A DNA stretch of 64,000 bases from assembly GCA_028023455.1 (NCBI GenBank), contig JAQFVV010006220.1, positions 9,693,916 through 9,757,915 on the forward strand, given 5' to 3'. The stretch's first letter is position 1, and each line of letters begins with the position of its first letter. The position numbers and the translations under genes were made by a program. The notes beneath the pieces were generated by a model, which was given only the letters and a program-made list of their open reading frames with translations, was not told where the DNA came from and did no database searches. This document shows positions 31,331 to 44,064 of this stretch, piece after piece. The DNA comes from Epiperipatus broadwayi (lineage: Eukaryota; Onychophora; Udeonychophora; Euonychophora; Peripatidae).

Positions 31331-33854
31331 ATTTTTTAATGAAAGTTCACTGTTTACAATTAAATAATAGTAAACCCAGAAAAATTAGTAATAAGCTTTG
31401 GTAATGATATTATATATGTGACATTTACTTTTCTTGAAATTCATTTCATAAAAAAAGGCGTCTTGAATCTGAGTTCTCATAATATATAATATAAAGTTTT
31501 TTAATTAAGAGAAACCTATCAGGTGATTTGATAATATAATTAATGTTAGAAGACACAGTTCTGACATTAAGTTTTATACTCATATATATTACTTTATATA
31601 TATATATAAGAATAATAATACCAAGTTTTATACTCAATGTCACAATTTTAATGAAAACAATATTTGCAATAAATTCCTCAGATAGGAAAAATAAGAGAAG
31701 ATAATCAATGACGTAAGAGTTTTCATACAAGGATTTTTTTCTTTTGAACTCAAATTATATTTTTACAGGTAACAAATTATCAAAAAACAATTATCATGAT
31801 TATTTGAATAAACGAATTTATACGATGTTAATCATATCCTATTTATATTTTTATACACTTGTAGTATGACATTTTCATATTTTACAGCATTATACCATCT
31901 GATATCCATTAATTACTCAAGCTTACAGTAGATGATTCTAGAGTAGAGTGAAGATAACTATGCTTATATTACTATTGATTTAAAAATGTATATAATTATC
32001 TCTCCAACTGATTTACCTGCTGTTACATAAGAAGTTTTAAGTAACAAATGCAATATTAATTTGTCCATAAAAGTACTTATAATTTATGATGAGCAAACTG
32101 TGTCAATATTTTAGATTTTCTTTAATGGATCATTGTTTACTCTTGATCAAAATTTTATATTACAATAGACTTAGCGTACATTGTATCTCTTAAGTATTGT
32201 TAGCTAAATATAAATATAGTATAATTATCTGAAAGAGAATAGATAAAAAAATTTCTGCAATTCTTTTTTGTAATGATATAAATTTTGTTAAGACCAATAA
32301 AAACTGTATTAAAAATATCATTTCTATAAGCAAAATGGAAACGAGTATTTTAAAAAAGAATTTTTAAAAAGTTCAGTTTTTACTGAAGTCTTTTATTTCA
32401 GAGTGAATTATCTTTTAAATATCTTAAAGAATTATAAGATAATTAAAATGATTCACATCTAAACTGTTTATGGATCATTGATATAAGTTTTTTGTTTTCA
32501 AATGTTAGATCTTTTATTACATGTAGAAATATTATTGAATAATAACAATCCTTATTATTTGGATTGACTGTGTTTCCATGATATCATGATGTCTTCAATG
32601 TTGGAAATTCTTTTTATTTCATGAATAATATATGGAATCTCCTTGTAAATCAATGTATTTGCAGAAGAATCTTGAACAAACAACTTTAAAAACTTAATCA
32701 ATGTTATATATTGTGGGGTTTTATTTTACAATATCATTAGTATTATTGAGTGTAAACAGTTTACACTTGAAATGAATAAATATATCTGATTATCTTTCAT
32801 GAATACTAAAATCTAATATTTTCTAGAAGTGAAACTGTTTCATCTCATTAATGAAATTAACAGTAAACTTATATTGTTTGCTAACCTTATTGACATGCTT
32901 AAGAAGATATTTAATAGATTCAATTAAAATATAGTATTCTACATTTATCTAAGCCTAAAAAACATTCATTAGCAACATGTTGTAGGAGATAATTTAATGG
33001 TTAGTGATTTTTAAAACCATTGATCATATTACACCATTCTTTGTTAGAACTTAACTTTTTATATTTAAATATCTATCATATTCTATGGAACTAAAATCTA
33101 GAAATTTTTGAATATTTTGAATACATGTGTAATTTTCCAAATATGGACTTTTAAAGATTCCAGATTCAAATACTAGATCTTATAAAACACTACACCAAAA
33201 ACTGCATGGATCTCATGTCATTCTTTATAACACACAACAATTTTGAATTGCTATTATCATCTGGAATCTATAACCTAATCAATTTCTATAAAACTTTTTC
33301 TTTTCATGCCATGACAACATAAAAGCATAAGGTAAGCCGACGTCTACCATTAAACAATATATATTATCTGGGTGCCAAAAATTTATCTTTGGTTATTTAT
33401 TTTTAAGTTAATTGACCTAAAACAAAAGAAAATTTATTTCCACAAAACACTCTAAAGAATAGATATACCTTAGAGAGTTTTTCAAGTAAAAATTGACCTA
33501 AAAATGATAAATAAATCAGGATAAACTTCTGATTTGGCATTTAATAAATAATATGATTGTTAGAAGTCAGAATACAAGAGAAGTTCACATTATATGACAC
33601 ATTAAACCATTATAAAAGCAGTCATAAGCCCAGATTGTTGAACAGACCACAGATTAGTAAGCTCTAATATTAAAATAATATTTGTATTAAAAAATAGATG
33701 TTATTCCAATCATATTCACAAGAAAATTGATGATCATTTTTTAAAAGAATCTATTACACATACTAAATTTCAACAACTATTAAACACTAAAATTGCTAAT
33801 TTTATTATAGTATTCTACATATTACTGAAGCATGGAATTCTCTTAAGAATCTCT
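31331..33854. other. A+T-rich DNA; one H2 relic
   Basis: No gene is recognised. 31895-31960 (ATTACTCAAGCTTACAGTAG and following) matches the right arm of the fold-back element at 12.9 kb and is a lone fragment of that family. Confidence 0.5.
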
Positions 33855-33945
33855 GTCAAGTGTTGGTGGTGAGTGGTTAGCACAGCTGCCTTACAAGCAG
33901 TTGTCTCGGGTTTCGCTTACAGGCACATGCTTTGACACATTAATA
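33855..33945 (+). mobile_element. tRNA-derived SINE S1, diverged copy
   Basis: GTCAAGTGTTGGTGGTGAG and GTGGTTAGCACAGCTGCC form the head. TCTCGGGTTTCGCTTACAGG is a mutated B-box. CACATGCTTTGACACA is the tail junction, and a TA-repeat replaces the A-tail. It lies just upstream of the decayed LINE at 33.96 kb. No TSD was resolved. Confidence 0.75.
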
Positions 33946-35288
33946 TATATATATAGTTAATCTATTCTTATATTCACTAAAACGAAGAATTATGATTGGT
34001 TTTCTGATAATGATTATATTATTAGTGATTTAATTAAAAACAATATATGGCTTTCTCTGCTGGGAAAAATAATAGATTAAATGTGGAACTTCATAATAAA
34101 TATAAAGATTTGAAGGCAGAAGTTCAACAATTGATAAGAAGGCTTAAAAATGATTGATGGATGAAATCTGCAAAAATATAGATAGTTGTTCATGGTAATT
34201 TTATATCTTTTTGATACATTCAGATAATATATGGTCTTGAAAAACAATGTCATGATCCTATTAAATCCAGTAATGACTCTCTTTTATATGATGATAATGA
34301 TATTTTGGAAGAGATGGGAAAACAGTTTTGATCTTTTAAATAATAATACAAAAATTAATATGATGACTTTTAATAATATATCTATTTTATCTACTCATTT
34401 AGATTTTGACAAAGATATCCAGCTTAATGAAGTCGATTAGCTCTTTATAATTTCATAAAATGGAAAGATTACAAGTCCTAATGAAATACCTGGATAAGTT
34501 TTAAAATATGGTGGTAAAAACATTTTTTATGAATATCTGGACCTATGAAGTTATGCTATTTGATTTTAAAGATGCTTTAATTATTCCAATTTTTAAAAAT
34601 AAAGGGAATTGACAAGATTGCAGTATTATTATTGTGAATATCATTATTATCTCTAGAGAAAAAATACTTTCAGGAATTTTATTAATTAGATTGCTTCAAG
34701 TTATAGATGAATAGTACTAGAAACTCAATGTAGTTTTAGTGAATCAATATGCACTATTTGTTGCCAGACAAATTCTAAAAAAGTGTCAGGAACAATGGTA
34801 TAATTTATATATTGATTTTATAGATTTGATCTAGGCATTTTATTTAATTGGCAGAGCAGGTCTATGTTATTGTTTGAAATGTATTGGTTGTTCATCAAAA
34901 TTTATTCATATTATGAAATTTATTGGTTGTCCACAAAAATGTATTAGTATTACACTGTTTCTACATGCTGGAATGAGAAGTAAATTTGAAGTATCAGAAA
35001 TAAATCTATTGTTAAACCAGGATGTGTATTTGTTCCAACTTTGTTTTCAATTTTTATGACAGATGTCTTTGGAATTGTTTATTGGTAGCCTAATCAGACA
35101 GTGATCATGATATAATGCAGGATTGATGTTGGAATTTTTAATTTGAATCGGTGAAAAGCAAAAACAAGAATTTCTTCTTCTTGGATTGTCTATTGAAGAC
35201 TGTTATTTTTACTAGTTCAAAAGACAATTTACAGAATGTCCTTAAGGTTTTAAATTCAACTTATAAAGATCTCATTTTATTAATTAAT

Positions 35289-35395
35289 GTCTTGTGTTGT
35301 TAGCCGAGAGGTATCGCAGCCGCCATGCAAGCAAGTAGTTGGTTGCAGACGGGTGTGGGTTCGCGTCCCGGCAGATGCTATGACATATGAAAAAA
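35289..35395 (+). mobile_element. tRNA-derived SINE S1 inside decayed LINE
   Basis: The head GTTAGCCGAGAGGTATCGCA has the A-box. GTGTGGGTTCGCGTCCCGGC has the B-box and most of a T-arm. GATGCTATGACATATGAAAA is the tail. It matches the inverted copy at 38842-38954 closely (subtype with CAAGCAAGTAGTTG). No convincing TSD was found, perhaps because the host LINE has decayed. Confidence 0.88.
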
Positions 35396-35668
35396 TTCAA
35401 ACTCTTTATCAGCTAATGAGGAAGAACAATCGTCAGTTTAAATATCTTGGCAGTTTTATAAGTAGAAAGATGAACTTCAATGTTGAGATCCAATCTAGAC
35501 TCCAAGGAGCTGCTGCTGTTTTAACAAATTAAAAGAAATATTTTATCACAGGGAAATAACTACTGCAACTAAGTTAACTGTATATAAAGTTGCTATTTCA
35601 CCTAATTTATTATATGGATATGAAACCTGAACATCTTATCAGCAAAATATAATGGCATTAGAAAAGTT

Positions 35669-35865
35669 TCATTTAAGGACATTAGCGATTAAGCCAATGC
35701 ACATGCGCTTTAAAGATAAATTATAAATGAATACTCTCACTTTTTTTCAGAGTATTCATTTATAATTTATCTTTAAAGTGCATGTGCATTGGCTTAATCA
35801 CTAATATCACTATTACAGTATTAAAACATAGCGCTATATAAAATTATATCTCATTTAAGGACATT
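35669..35865. mobile_element. 167-bp palindromic insertion with 15-bp TSD
   Basis: TCATTTAAGGACATT occurs at 35669-35683 and 35851-35865. The insertion (35684-35850) starts with a hairpin: arms 35687-35737 and 35749-35799 (51 bp, one mismatch) around CACTTTTTTTC. An unpaired tail of about 50 bp follows. It splits a LINE reading (FHLRTLA before, the HAGCD block after), so the insertion is younger. No pol III box or hammerhead core is visible. Its structure, a hairpin plus asymmetrical tail inside a long TSD, parallels FB-A and the 8-kb palindrome. Confidence 0.82.
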
Positions 35866-36260
35866 GTAAAATTTTAAAATACAATGTCATGATCATGAAA
35901 TCAATCACTATGTTCTTCAGCATGCAGGATGTGATACTATTGAGTATACTATTGTAAAATCACACCTTCGTTGAATTGGATATGCAAAATGAATAAATGC
36001 TGGAAGAGATGAAAAAAGCATTTTATAGTGCCCTTGAACATGGGTTTTGCAGGAGAGATAGACCTTATATGTTATAAAGATTATCTCAAAGACATTCTAA
36101 AGATGTGATATGCCAATTGTTTCAATTGGCAAAATATGGCAAAAAATAAAATATATTGAAGAGCTATAATTAGGCAAGATATTGGAGTATTTCAGAAAGA
36201 AAAGTTTTCTGCCAAGGAAACTAAAAGACAACATTGTAAATTAACAAGCAAACAGAAGAT

Positions 36261-37364
36261 TGGAATTAGCATGCTCTATATTTGAATGTCTTTGTGGTTC
36301 ACAGATTGGTTTGTATAATCACCACAAAACTCATTTTTAGAATAGCTTTTCCTTCTCTTTTCCTTTCTTTTCTTACTTGGAAGGGGGGGAGGAGGGGTAG
36401 GAGGAGTTAGAATGGCCATACTCATTTTTGAATGGCTATTTATTATTATTAAAATTATGATTATTATTATTGGTACATTGATGTGTACACATTGGCCTCA
36501 TTATAAAAAAGATTTTATCACCGGATAACAAAAGTCCTCAAGTGTATATTCTCTCTTAAACTTCTTGCAATGATTGTAATTTTTTTATTCTCATCCAATC
36601 CCTATCGATTGTAATAAATAATTGTCAATTTTTAATTTTTTAATTTGACACATTAGTCAATAAGAAATTGATTCAGGCTCATTCAAAATCTATATAGAGA
36701 GTTGAATTGCCTTTCTTTGACCATTATTTTGTATGCATAAAAGTTAATGAATTTTCAAAAAGTGCAATATTTATAAGATTTTCTTGAGAGATAAAAAAAC
36801 ATCAATCTTTTCATTGTTTTAACTCCACAAAAAAATAACTCATGTTTCAAATTCTTTTGTGCAACAGTTAATATGGCTATTTTGAAAATAATTGAAACAT
36901 ATTGTCTTTGTGTTAATCATTGAGTTAAAATCATTAATATTGTGAATAATGAAGGAATGTAATTGTTATAATAGAATAACATCTCTTGTAAAGAAGTAAT
37001 TAAGTCTATATTGATATTAGAATGAAAGTTATTGTATCAGATCAAAGCATTTGTGTCCATATTTAAAATGAAACATATTTGTAAAAAAATATGGATATTG
37101 ATAATCTCTGTATATATCCAAACCTGTTTTTAAATTCTATATGTCCAACATAGAATCATTTTACATAATCTGTTTGTTTACAAACATATCATTTAAAAAG
37201 TATTATCATAATGATTGATATCTTTGGTATAATTCTTTCAACAAAAAATGTTGTCCAGAAAGATGAAAAACCAAAGTTCAGGAGGAACATTAATTAACTT
37301 GACATAATTTAATATTTTCTTGTAAACAACAAAACATGCCATTTATCCTTCCATGTCAATGCAG
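36261..37364. other. A+T-rich DNA without supported feature
   Basis: No gene is recognised. A purine-rich G block (GAAGGGGGGGAGGAGGGG) lies at about 36382-36398. Confidence 0.55.
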
Positions 37365-37500
37365 AAAAGTGAATAGAAACCAGTCCTCCACCTTGCATGA
37401 GAGTGGTGTAGTGAAAATTACATTATTGAAATATTATTCATTATTGAATAATCTCTAGTCTAATGAATGACTAATAAAAATTATTAATATATATATTTGT
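37365..37500 (+). repeat. Fragment of the H3 family unit
   Basis: TAGAAACCAGTCCTCCACCT and GAGAGTGGTGTAGTGAAAAT, then ATAATCTCTAGTCTAATGAA, match the unit junction of the 4.5-5.1 kb element in sense orientation. The lower strand there reads AGAAACCAGTCCCTACCTTC. It spans the end of one unit and the start of the next, so this fragment also comes from a head-to-tail multimer. No hammerhead core is included. Confidence 0.6.
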
Positions 37501-38704
37501 AATTGGTTCTTGTAATTAATAGTAGATCATACCATTGGTAAATATTGTTTATTTACCTATGATAACATGTGTTTTACTGTTAAATTTGTGATGACATTTT
37601 GAACATTTGAACTGAACAAACAAAAATCATTGATTACAAAAATTCACTTTGTCTAATTCGCTTTAATGGTAAATGTTCCCAGATTTATCATAATTTCACC
37701 AATCATAATTTTATGTTGTGCATTTTGTCTGAAAAAAGTCATTATTTCTCTCTTTACAAATTTCCATCTATCTTTGTTAGGCATATCCAGTTTTATCTAT
37801 AGAGAAGTAAATGGATTTTTAATAAGAAGTCTCTCATTGTTTTTGTAAGATATATTAGGCAAGAATTCCTATTGATGATTTGTTTTGTTTTCTTTTTTCA
37901 TAAAAATATTTTGGTTTTTAATTAAGATATTTTAGTGACAATAGAATGGATTTTTTCCCACTATTTTTTAAAAAACTTTCAAAAACTTAAAACTATGAAA
38001 GTAGACATTGGATAGTTTTAGAATATATTAAAAAGAAAAAGAAAAACAACTAAAGTGCTTAGATCTAAAATAAAAATTATACATTTCATCAATTTTTTAT
38101 TTTGTAATTTTAATAAGAATTATATTTTTAACTGCGTTATTTTTTTATAGCATAGAATTGACCCACAGTTAAAATGTGTTGCCTGTTTTTTGCTTTACGA
38201 TATTTTTTTTATATTGAGTATTAAAAAGTGAGTATGATAACAAAAAAAAAATTAATAGCTTTTAATGATGCATAATAGTATTTATTTCCTTGACCTTTGG
38301 ATTGGTAGAATGAACTTTTATGGATTTTTTTCAAAATTTAGTTTTCATATTTAACTTCAGTTAGAATGATACAAAGTTAAAGCACTATATTTTGTCAATA
38401 AAGTTAAAATATCATGGAATTAATAAACCTGATTAGATAGAGATTTACCCACCCAGACAATACTACAAAAAATGTTTGTATTTTCAGTTTTAAGTAGTTC
38501 GCACGTGAGGCTAAATACTAGGTGAGGAATATCATGTCTTACTCTAAAACTAATAGTACTAGACAATGACGTATTTTTTTTTTAAAAATGCAAGTAGATA
38601 TTATTAATTGCATGTATATGTAATTTATAAGCCCCAGATGTAAATATATATACATTAGTATATTTGCATAGACTGCTGACTAATATTATGTTTTGATTTG
38701 AAAC
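37501..38704. other. A+T-rich DNA without supported feature
   Basis: No gene or structured repeat is recognised. Confidence 0.55.
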
Positions 38705-38764
38705 TAGTTGTCCCGGGTTAGTGGGTTCGCTTCCCAGCCGATGCTATGATACATGAAAAAAAAA
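38705..38764 (+). mobile_element. 5'-truncated SINE S1
   Basis: Only the second half is present: GTTAGTGGGTTCGCTTCCCA (B-box), GCCGATGCTATGATACATGA and an A-run. The A-box half is missing, as expected for a prematurely ended reverse transcription. Confidence 0.75.
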
Positions 38765-38841
38765 CCCGCTATATATGATTTTGAAAATAATAATTCATAG
38801 GAGCTTTTATGAAAGATATTATAATAGTTTCTTCATTATTA

Positions 38842-38954
38842 TTATTTTTTCATATGTCATAGCATCGGCCGGGACACGAACCCACACCCGTCTGCAAACA
38901 ACTACTTGCTTGCAAGGCAGGTGCGATGACCTCTCGGCTAACAACGCTTGACTC
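38842..38954 (-). mobile_element. tRNA-derived SINE S1 with 15-bp TSD
   Basis: TSD GTTTCTTCATTATTA lies at 38827-38841 and 38955-38969. The lower strand has GTTGTTAGCCGAGAGGTCAT (A-box), TGTGGGTTCGTGTCCCGGCC (B-box), GATGCTATGACATATGAAAA. It is the best full-length example of the subtype shared with 993 and 35289. Confidence 0.92.
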
Positions 38955-38969
38955 GTTTCTTCATTATTA

Positions 38970-41900
38970 AAGATAAAATTGGCAGTTTCAAATTTAAAAA
39001 AAATCCATGTTGGTTATTTCAGTCAAAAATAGTTTCCTTTGTTAAAAATCACATTTTCAGAGCCTACAAAAATAATTTAATAATAATATTGGAGTATAAA
39101 ATCGATTCTGGTCACAACGTCGAATTGCTTAACATCGAAGTAGTTTGCGCTGAGTGCAACAATCAAGCAAATTTAAAGAGGCATAGTTTATTGCCAACAA
39201 TATACATGCAATAAATAAAAAAGGATTTATCATGCAAGTGAAATATTTAAATCTATCAATTTATATATTAATTACCTTTATATGTTTGTTCCCTATTTCC
39301 TCTCCCTTTCAAATTTGACTTTATCTAGAGTTATGAATATGATCTGCCCAGTCGAAAGCAGTGCTAAGCTGTAGTTAATTTGTAATATTGTTAATCTTTC
39401 CTTTGTAGTGAACTATGCTCTGTATTGAATTATAATAAAAATAACAATACTACTACAACTACTATGACTATGACTATCATGACTATGGTGACGATGACGG
39501 CTGCTGCTACCATTACCACTACTACAACTATTTTTAGAGAAAGGCTTTATTTAAATTTATTGCAAATAAAAAAAGTAAATTCAATTTATCTGGAAATAGA
39601 TGGCAAAATTAAATGATATTTAAGAACATTTGAAATAAATTAGGAAATTTTCATAAAAAATAAAAAAAAATCACAATATTACACGACTTATATTTATTTT
39701 TTCCAAAAAAAAAAAAAAACATGACATGAAAATGATCTCTACTACTTACTTTTTAACAGAAGATAAAAAAAAAAGTATATATATTTAAATTATCTTAGCA
39801 TAAAAGTTATTAGAGTTCAAAAATGATAGGTATTGTTATTGTTGAAATGAAAAATAATAATAATTAATATTAATAAATATAGCTTAAGCATAATGAATGA
39901 TAGGTAAGTTTTTTTTTTCTAGAATTTAATCTGAAAAATTAAATAAACTATTTACTTTATTCAAGATTTGTACTGACAAATAGATGTACTCCATTTTTTA
40001 TACAGAGTGTGCCTAAAATAGCTATACAGTACAGAATGGAGATAGGTACATGAAATGCCCTCTACCAACATTGCAATAATCTTAAGAACTGGCTCCTCAT
40101 TATTATTGTGCATATACTTTTGCCCCAACATGTTTCCATGTAGTAGGTGTGCGTGTATGAGTGTCTATTTGAAAACAAATAAAGATACCTGTTTTGAAAC
40201 ACAAATTATCAGATTGAAATATGGTTTTTTTATAAGTTAATTTTTTTTTATTAGAAAACTGAATAAATCAAAATATTGATTGCAAAAGAAGAAGAGACTG
40301 ATTAGAAGAAAAATAGATAGATTCCATTATAACAATAATAAGCATGCCATTTCTAGATGAATGTTATTTATTCGAGTACCAAGAGCCTACAACTTAATGA
40401 CATTTAATAATGATAATAAAATATCAACTATAAATACTGAATTATACTAAAATAACACCATATTCCTCTGTAATATGAGTATAAACTTGCTTTTTAAATT
40501 ATAATTAAAAAAAAAGAAACACATTAGTTTTGCCATATTCAACATAAAAATCATTTAAAAATAAAATATTAAGTTTAGATATATATTATACATTTATTTA
40601 TCGTTTATATACAATGTACGTATACACACACACCCGATATCAACATCTGTTTAAGCATTTAAGGATTGATAGAATTTAAACTGCAAAAAGTATAGCATGT
40701 ATATGATTGATTGTGCACATATGCTTATATGATATAGTAATCTCTATTTAATTAATCTTTATTCATTATTAAGTTTAATGATTATATAATCATTCTTTAA
40801 CAAGAATAATTTCTTTACAATTTTTCTGTTTAGAATCTCATCCAGTCTCATCCAATTTTTCTTATTGGAGAAAGTTCCTTTATATCTTTAATATGAAGAA
40901 TTTGAGGAACAATACATACTATAAATAACATAACTTCTACATCTTTTAGACATTATCCAAATACAACTTTACACTCTACATAGTTATTCATTTCTGATTA
41001 ATATTTTCTAAAGATTTAAAAAAAAAATAGCAAAAAAAAAACTATTATATATACACTTCGTTTTCATTACATACAATTTATTTGCTCAAATAAAATGCCG
41101 TTACCATAAACTTGCAAGAGTGCCAAATTCAAAATATACCATATGTCAGTCTCTCCAATTTATATATACAGTATAAGACAGTTAACTATTTGCTCTGTAT
41201 TGAGAGTCCAAATAAATTAGATATTTGATTGAATTAAGTAAATTTATTTAATACAAAAGTTATTTATACTTATTTTTCTCTTACAGCAAAGAAAACATGG
41301 GAGCAAATACATTAACCACTTGACTTCAGTAGTGAGTTGTTTCCCACTCTAATCCATAATTTGCATTTGGCTTAATAGCAGCTTGTTTTCTGAATGATAC
41401 CACTTGATTGGATGATTGCTTAATAATTATTCTTTGTATAGATTGATTATCTGTCATATGGACCAAATTATATTATTTTTCCTTATAACATTGTATTATC
41501 ACCAGTTATGTTACTTTGAAAAGTATTAATAATTAAATATGCAAATTAATAAGATAAACATAGCAGAACTAAATAGAGAAAGAAATCAATATACTAATTA
41601 CATCATCATATCTGCTTTTATTCATGCTTGGTACTAAGATACTAAAGAGTTCATTTCAAAGATAATAGAATAAAACATATAACAATAAATGATTTTCACA
41701 GAAATTTTTAAAATTGTTATAAATACAATACAAGGCGTTACATTACTTTTGCATTATAACTAATACTTGGAAGAAGAATAAATCACAAATAAATACTTTT
41801 TCAATGTAAAGACTAAAGAAATAAAAACTAAGTATAAACAATGAATTGGATGAATATCTATAACATAAAAAAAAAAAGACGAAAGTTAGATTATAATAAA

Positions 41901-42373
41901 TGAACCAATAACAACAAAAAATAAGCATATGGCATTTATTTTCATTTTACTTTAAAGTCTGCAACTGTAATTTTGAGTAATTATGAACCCCATGTGGAAT
42001 ACTGCTATGAAATCTCATCTCTGGACTGTTTCCTAGCTTATGTTTCATTAGTAAAGACTAGAATTCAAACCTAGGACTAATGTACATAGCAATCACCTTT
42101 TACTCCTATAGATTTAAGCTGATATCATATCTAAATGACTATAAAAGATAGAGACTGCATTTAAAACTGTATGGGGTTTTTTAAATTTTATTTCAGGATA
42201 TTAGCTTGAATAAAAGTTAGCTGTAGATGCGTCAATGCTTTAGCTCCAGCTTTGAATTCTAGTTTTTACTGGAAAAGGAAGAAGCCGAAACCGCTTAAAA
42301 ATGGAGATTTTATAGATTATACCATTAGTTGTTTATTAATTACTCAAACTTATAATCATATGAAAAAATGGCA
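38970..42373. other. A+T-rich DNA; trinucleotide tract only
   Basis: No gene is recognised. 39438-39530 is a compound trinucleotide tract ((ACT)n, (ATG)n, GCT) that gives an apparent T/M-rich frame. A weak tRNA-like SINE relic (B-box-like GGTTTGAATTCTAG on the lower strand) lies near 42055-42110. Confidence 0.5.
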
Positions 42374-42399
42374 TATAATATTGTTTTTTGGTGTTTTTT

Positions 42400-42490
42400 T
42401 TTCATATGTCAAATGCTTTGATCGGGAAGCGAACCCGGGCCAGCTGCTTGGAAGGCAGCTATGCTAACCACTAGGTCACCAACGCTTGAC
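42400..42490 (-). mobile_element. tRNA-derived SINE S1
   Basis: Lower strand: GCGTTGGTGACCTAGTGGTT (A-box), GCCCGGGTTCGCTTCCCGAT (B-box), CAAAGCATTTGACATATGAA and an A-run. The flanks TATAATATTGTT (about 42374) and TATGATATTGTT (about 42491) are a likely TSD with one change. Confidence 0.88.
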
Positions 42491-42505
42491 TATGATATTG
42501 TTGTT

Positions 42506-44060
42506 GGAATTAAAAATGACAATACAAACAAATATTTTCCAACTAGTTGTATAAATGAAAATATTCTAAAAAGCAAATGATCCTTCATAAGCTTAAAGTA
42601 GATATTTTTCATTCAAATCGATCTTTCAAAAAAATTCGGCTTTTAAAACATCGGACTATGCCTACTAAACGTAATAATAAAAACAGTTGTCAATTTTCGG
42701 GATCATGCTATTAATATATATTTATAGGACTAATTTTTAAACAATATTTTAACCAAATATTGCTTTTATAAGAAGGCTCTTTAAATTAAATTGAATTGTC
42801 TTTGAAAATAATAATAAATAATGAATTCCAACAGAGACGATCAAATGTTAATTCTTTATAACGCAATGAATCCTCTTTGAAAATAATCAGAAATGGCAAA
42901 TTACCACCAGCGATAATCAACTATTATCTCTTGATCTAAAAGCCAAATTATCCAAATTGTCTTTAACCAGAAAACTTAACATATAAAAAATATATTACTA
43001 TTTTAATACGACTCTACAACTTCATTACTCAATCCGCCATTAGCTAGACAATTTATACATACAATTAATGTGAGATGAATATTAATTGCTGAAAAACTTT
43101 CTTTACAATTATCTCTAGTATTTCTATAAGTGCTGTATTTATTATTCAATTTTTTTTTTATTCACAATAACAATGGTATTTGCTTTTAGATCTTATGTTG
43201 TTTTGTTTTAAATCCAAGTTTCATATATGTATAACGCAAAACTAAAGTTGAGTTATAAATCATTACTTCCTTGTAAACGTTAAGCATTTTCATCTTGTTC
43301 AGTTTGATTTATAAATCTGTTTTTGACAGAGCGTGAGTAACTTCTTAAAAAAAAAAAAAAACTACTGCTTTTTTATTCCAACAATCCAACTTACGTTGAG
43401 TGATTGGAAAACGAAAGTCGTGACGCGAGTAACTTGACCTCAAACATTAACTTAGCATTTTAATCCAACCAATGCAAAAAAAAACAAAACAACAACTTTA
43501 GAATGTTTTTTTTATTATCAAAATTTAAAAAAGTATTTAAACATTGCAGGTCTGCTCTTTATTATTATTTAAATATAAACGACATCCACTATTAAGTTTC
43601 TATTTAATTGCTCTGTTGATTAATTTTTTTTTAGTTGCTTTAAGCAAAAACGGCTTTTAATTAGATTAGACTACGTTCTGGCATATGAAATCTACTCTTG
43701 AAAACTATAGAAATTGCAGTTTTTTGAATAAATCGTTTTCTGAGTACATTTTTAGCGCTCTCTCTCTCTATCACATTCATGGTTGCGATGACTGAATTTA
43801 TCCATCTTGTTTATCATTATTATTTTATATTCAATTTTTTTCGAAAAATTCTACAATTTTTCTGATGAATGACAAATCAAGCACAATTTACTCTCTACGC
43901 TGTACATAATGAAAAATATTTTAGCAGGATTAGTACACTTCTCTTCATAGCCGTACAAGTTGTATAATAAATTAAATTTAGGTGCTGCAATCCTTCTTAA
44001 TTAACTGAAATATATCTATTATAGCTAACGCGTGATGTTTATATTTTCATTTAACTGAAA
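42506..44060. other. A+T-rich DNA without supported feature
   Basis: No gene, RNA or structured repeat is recognised. Confidence 0.55.
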
Positions 44061-44064
44061 AAAT

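Larger units (their letters stand above)
33960..36260 (+). pseudogene. Decayed LINE (APE-type, RTE-like RT) with nested insertions
   Basis: Read across frames: KTKNYDWFSDNDYIISDLIK (33980-34040) and LHNKYKDLKAEVQQLIRR (linker). LNNNTKIN and DIQLNEV, then SPNEIPG (34470), FKDALIIPIFKNKGN (34570), ILKKCQEQWYNLYIDFIDL (34770, RT motif A region). IGCPQKCISI and LLHAGMRSKFEV-like, then a VKPGCVFVPTLFSIFMTDVF reading (35015-35070, RT motif B). FKYLGSFISRKMNFNVEIQS (35440), LLYGYETWTSYQQN (35610), then HAGCDTIEYTIVKSHLRWIG (35920). This order is that of one LINE. It lacks a recognisable endonuclease and is full of stops. A local duplication of about 46 bp lies near 34878-34970 (KCIGCSSKFI / KFIGCPQKCI). 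A SINE (35289) and a palindromic element (35684) interrupt it. Confidence 0.82.

Noticed and set aside
39425-39616. T/M-rich 63-codon frame
   Set aside because: Translation of a trinucleotide microsatellite.
40000-40045. ACAGAGTGTGCCTAAAATAG as a mariner-type end
   Set aside because: No matching inverted end or TA duplication was found nearby.
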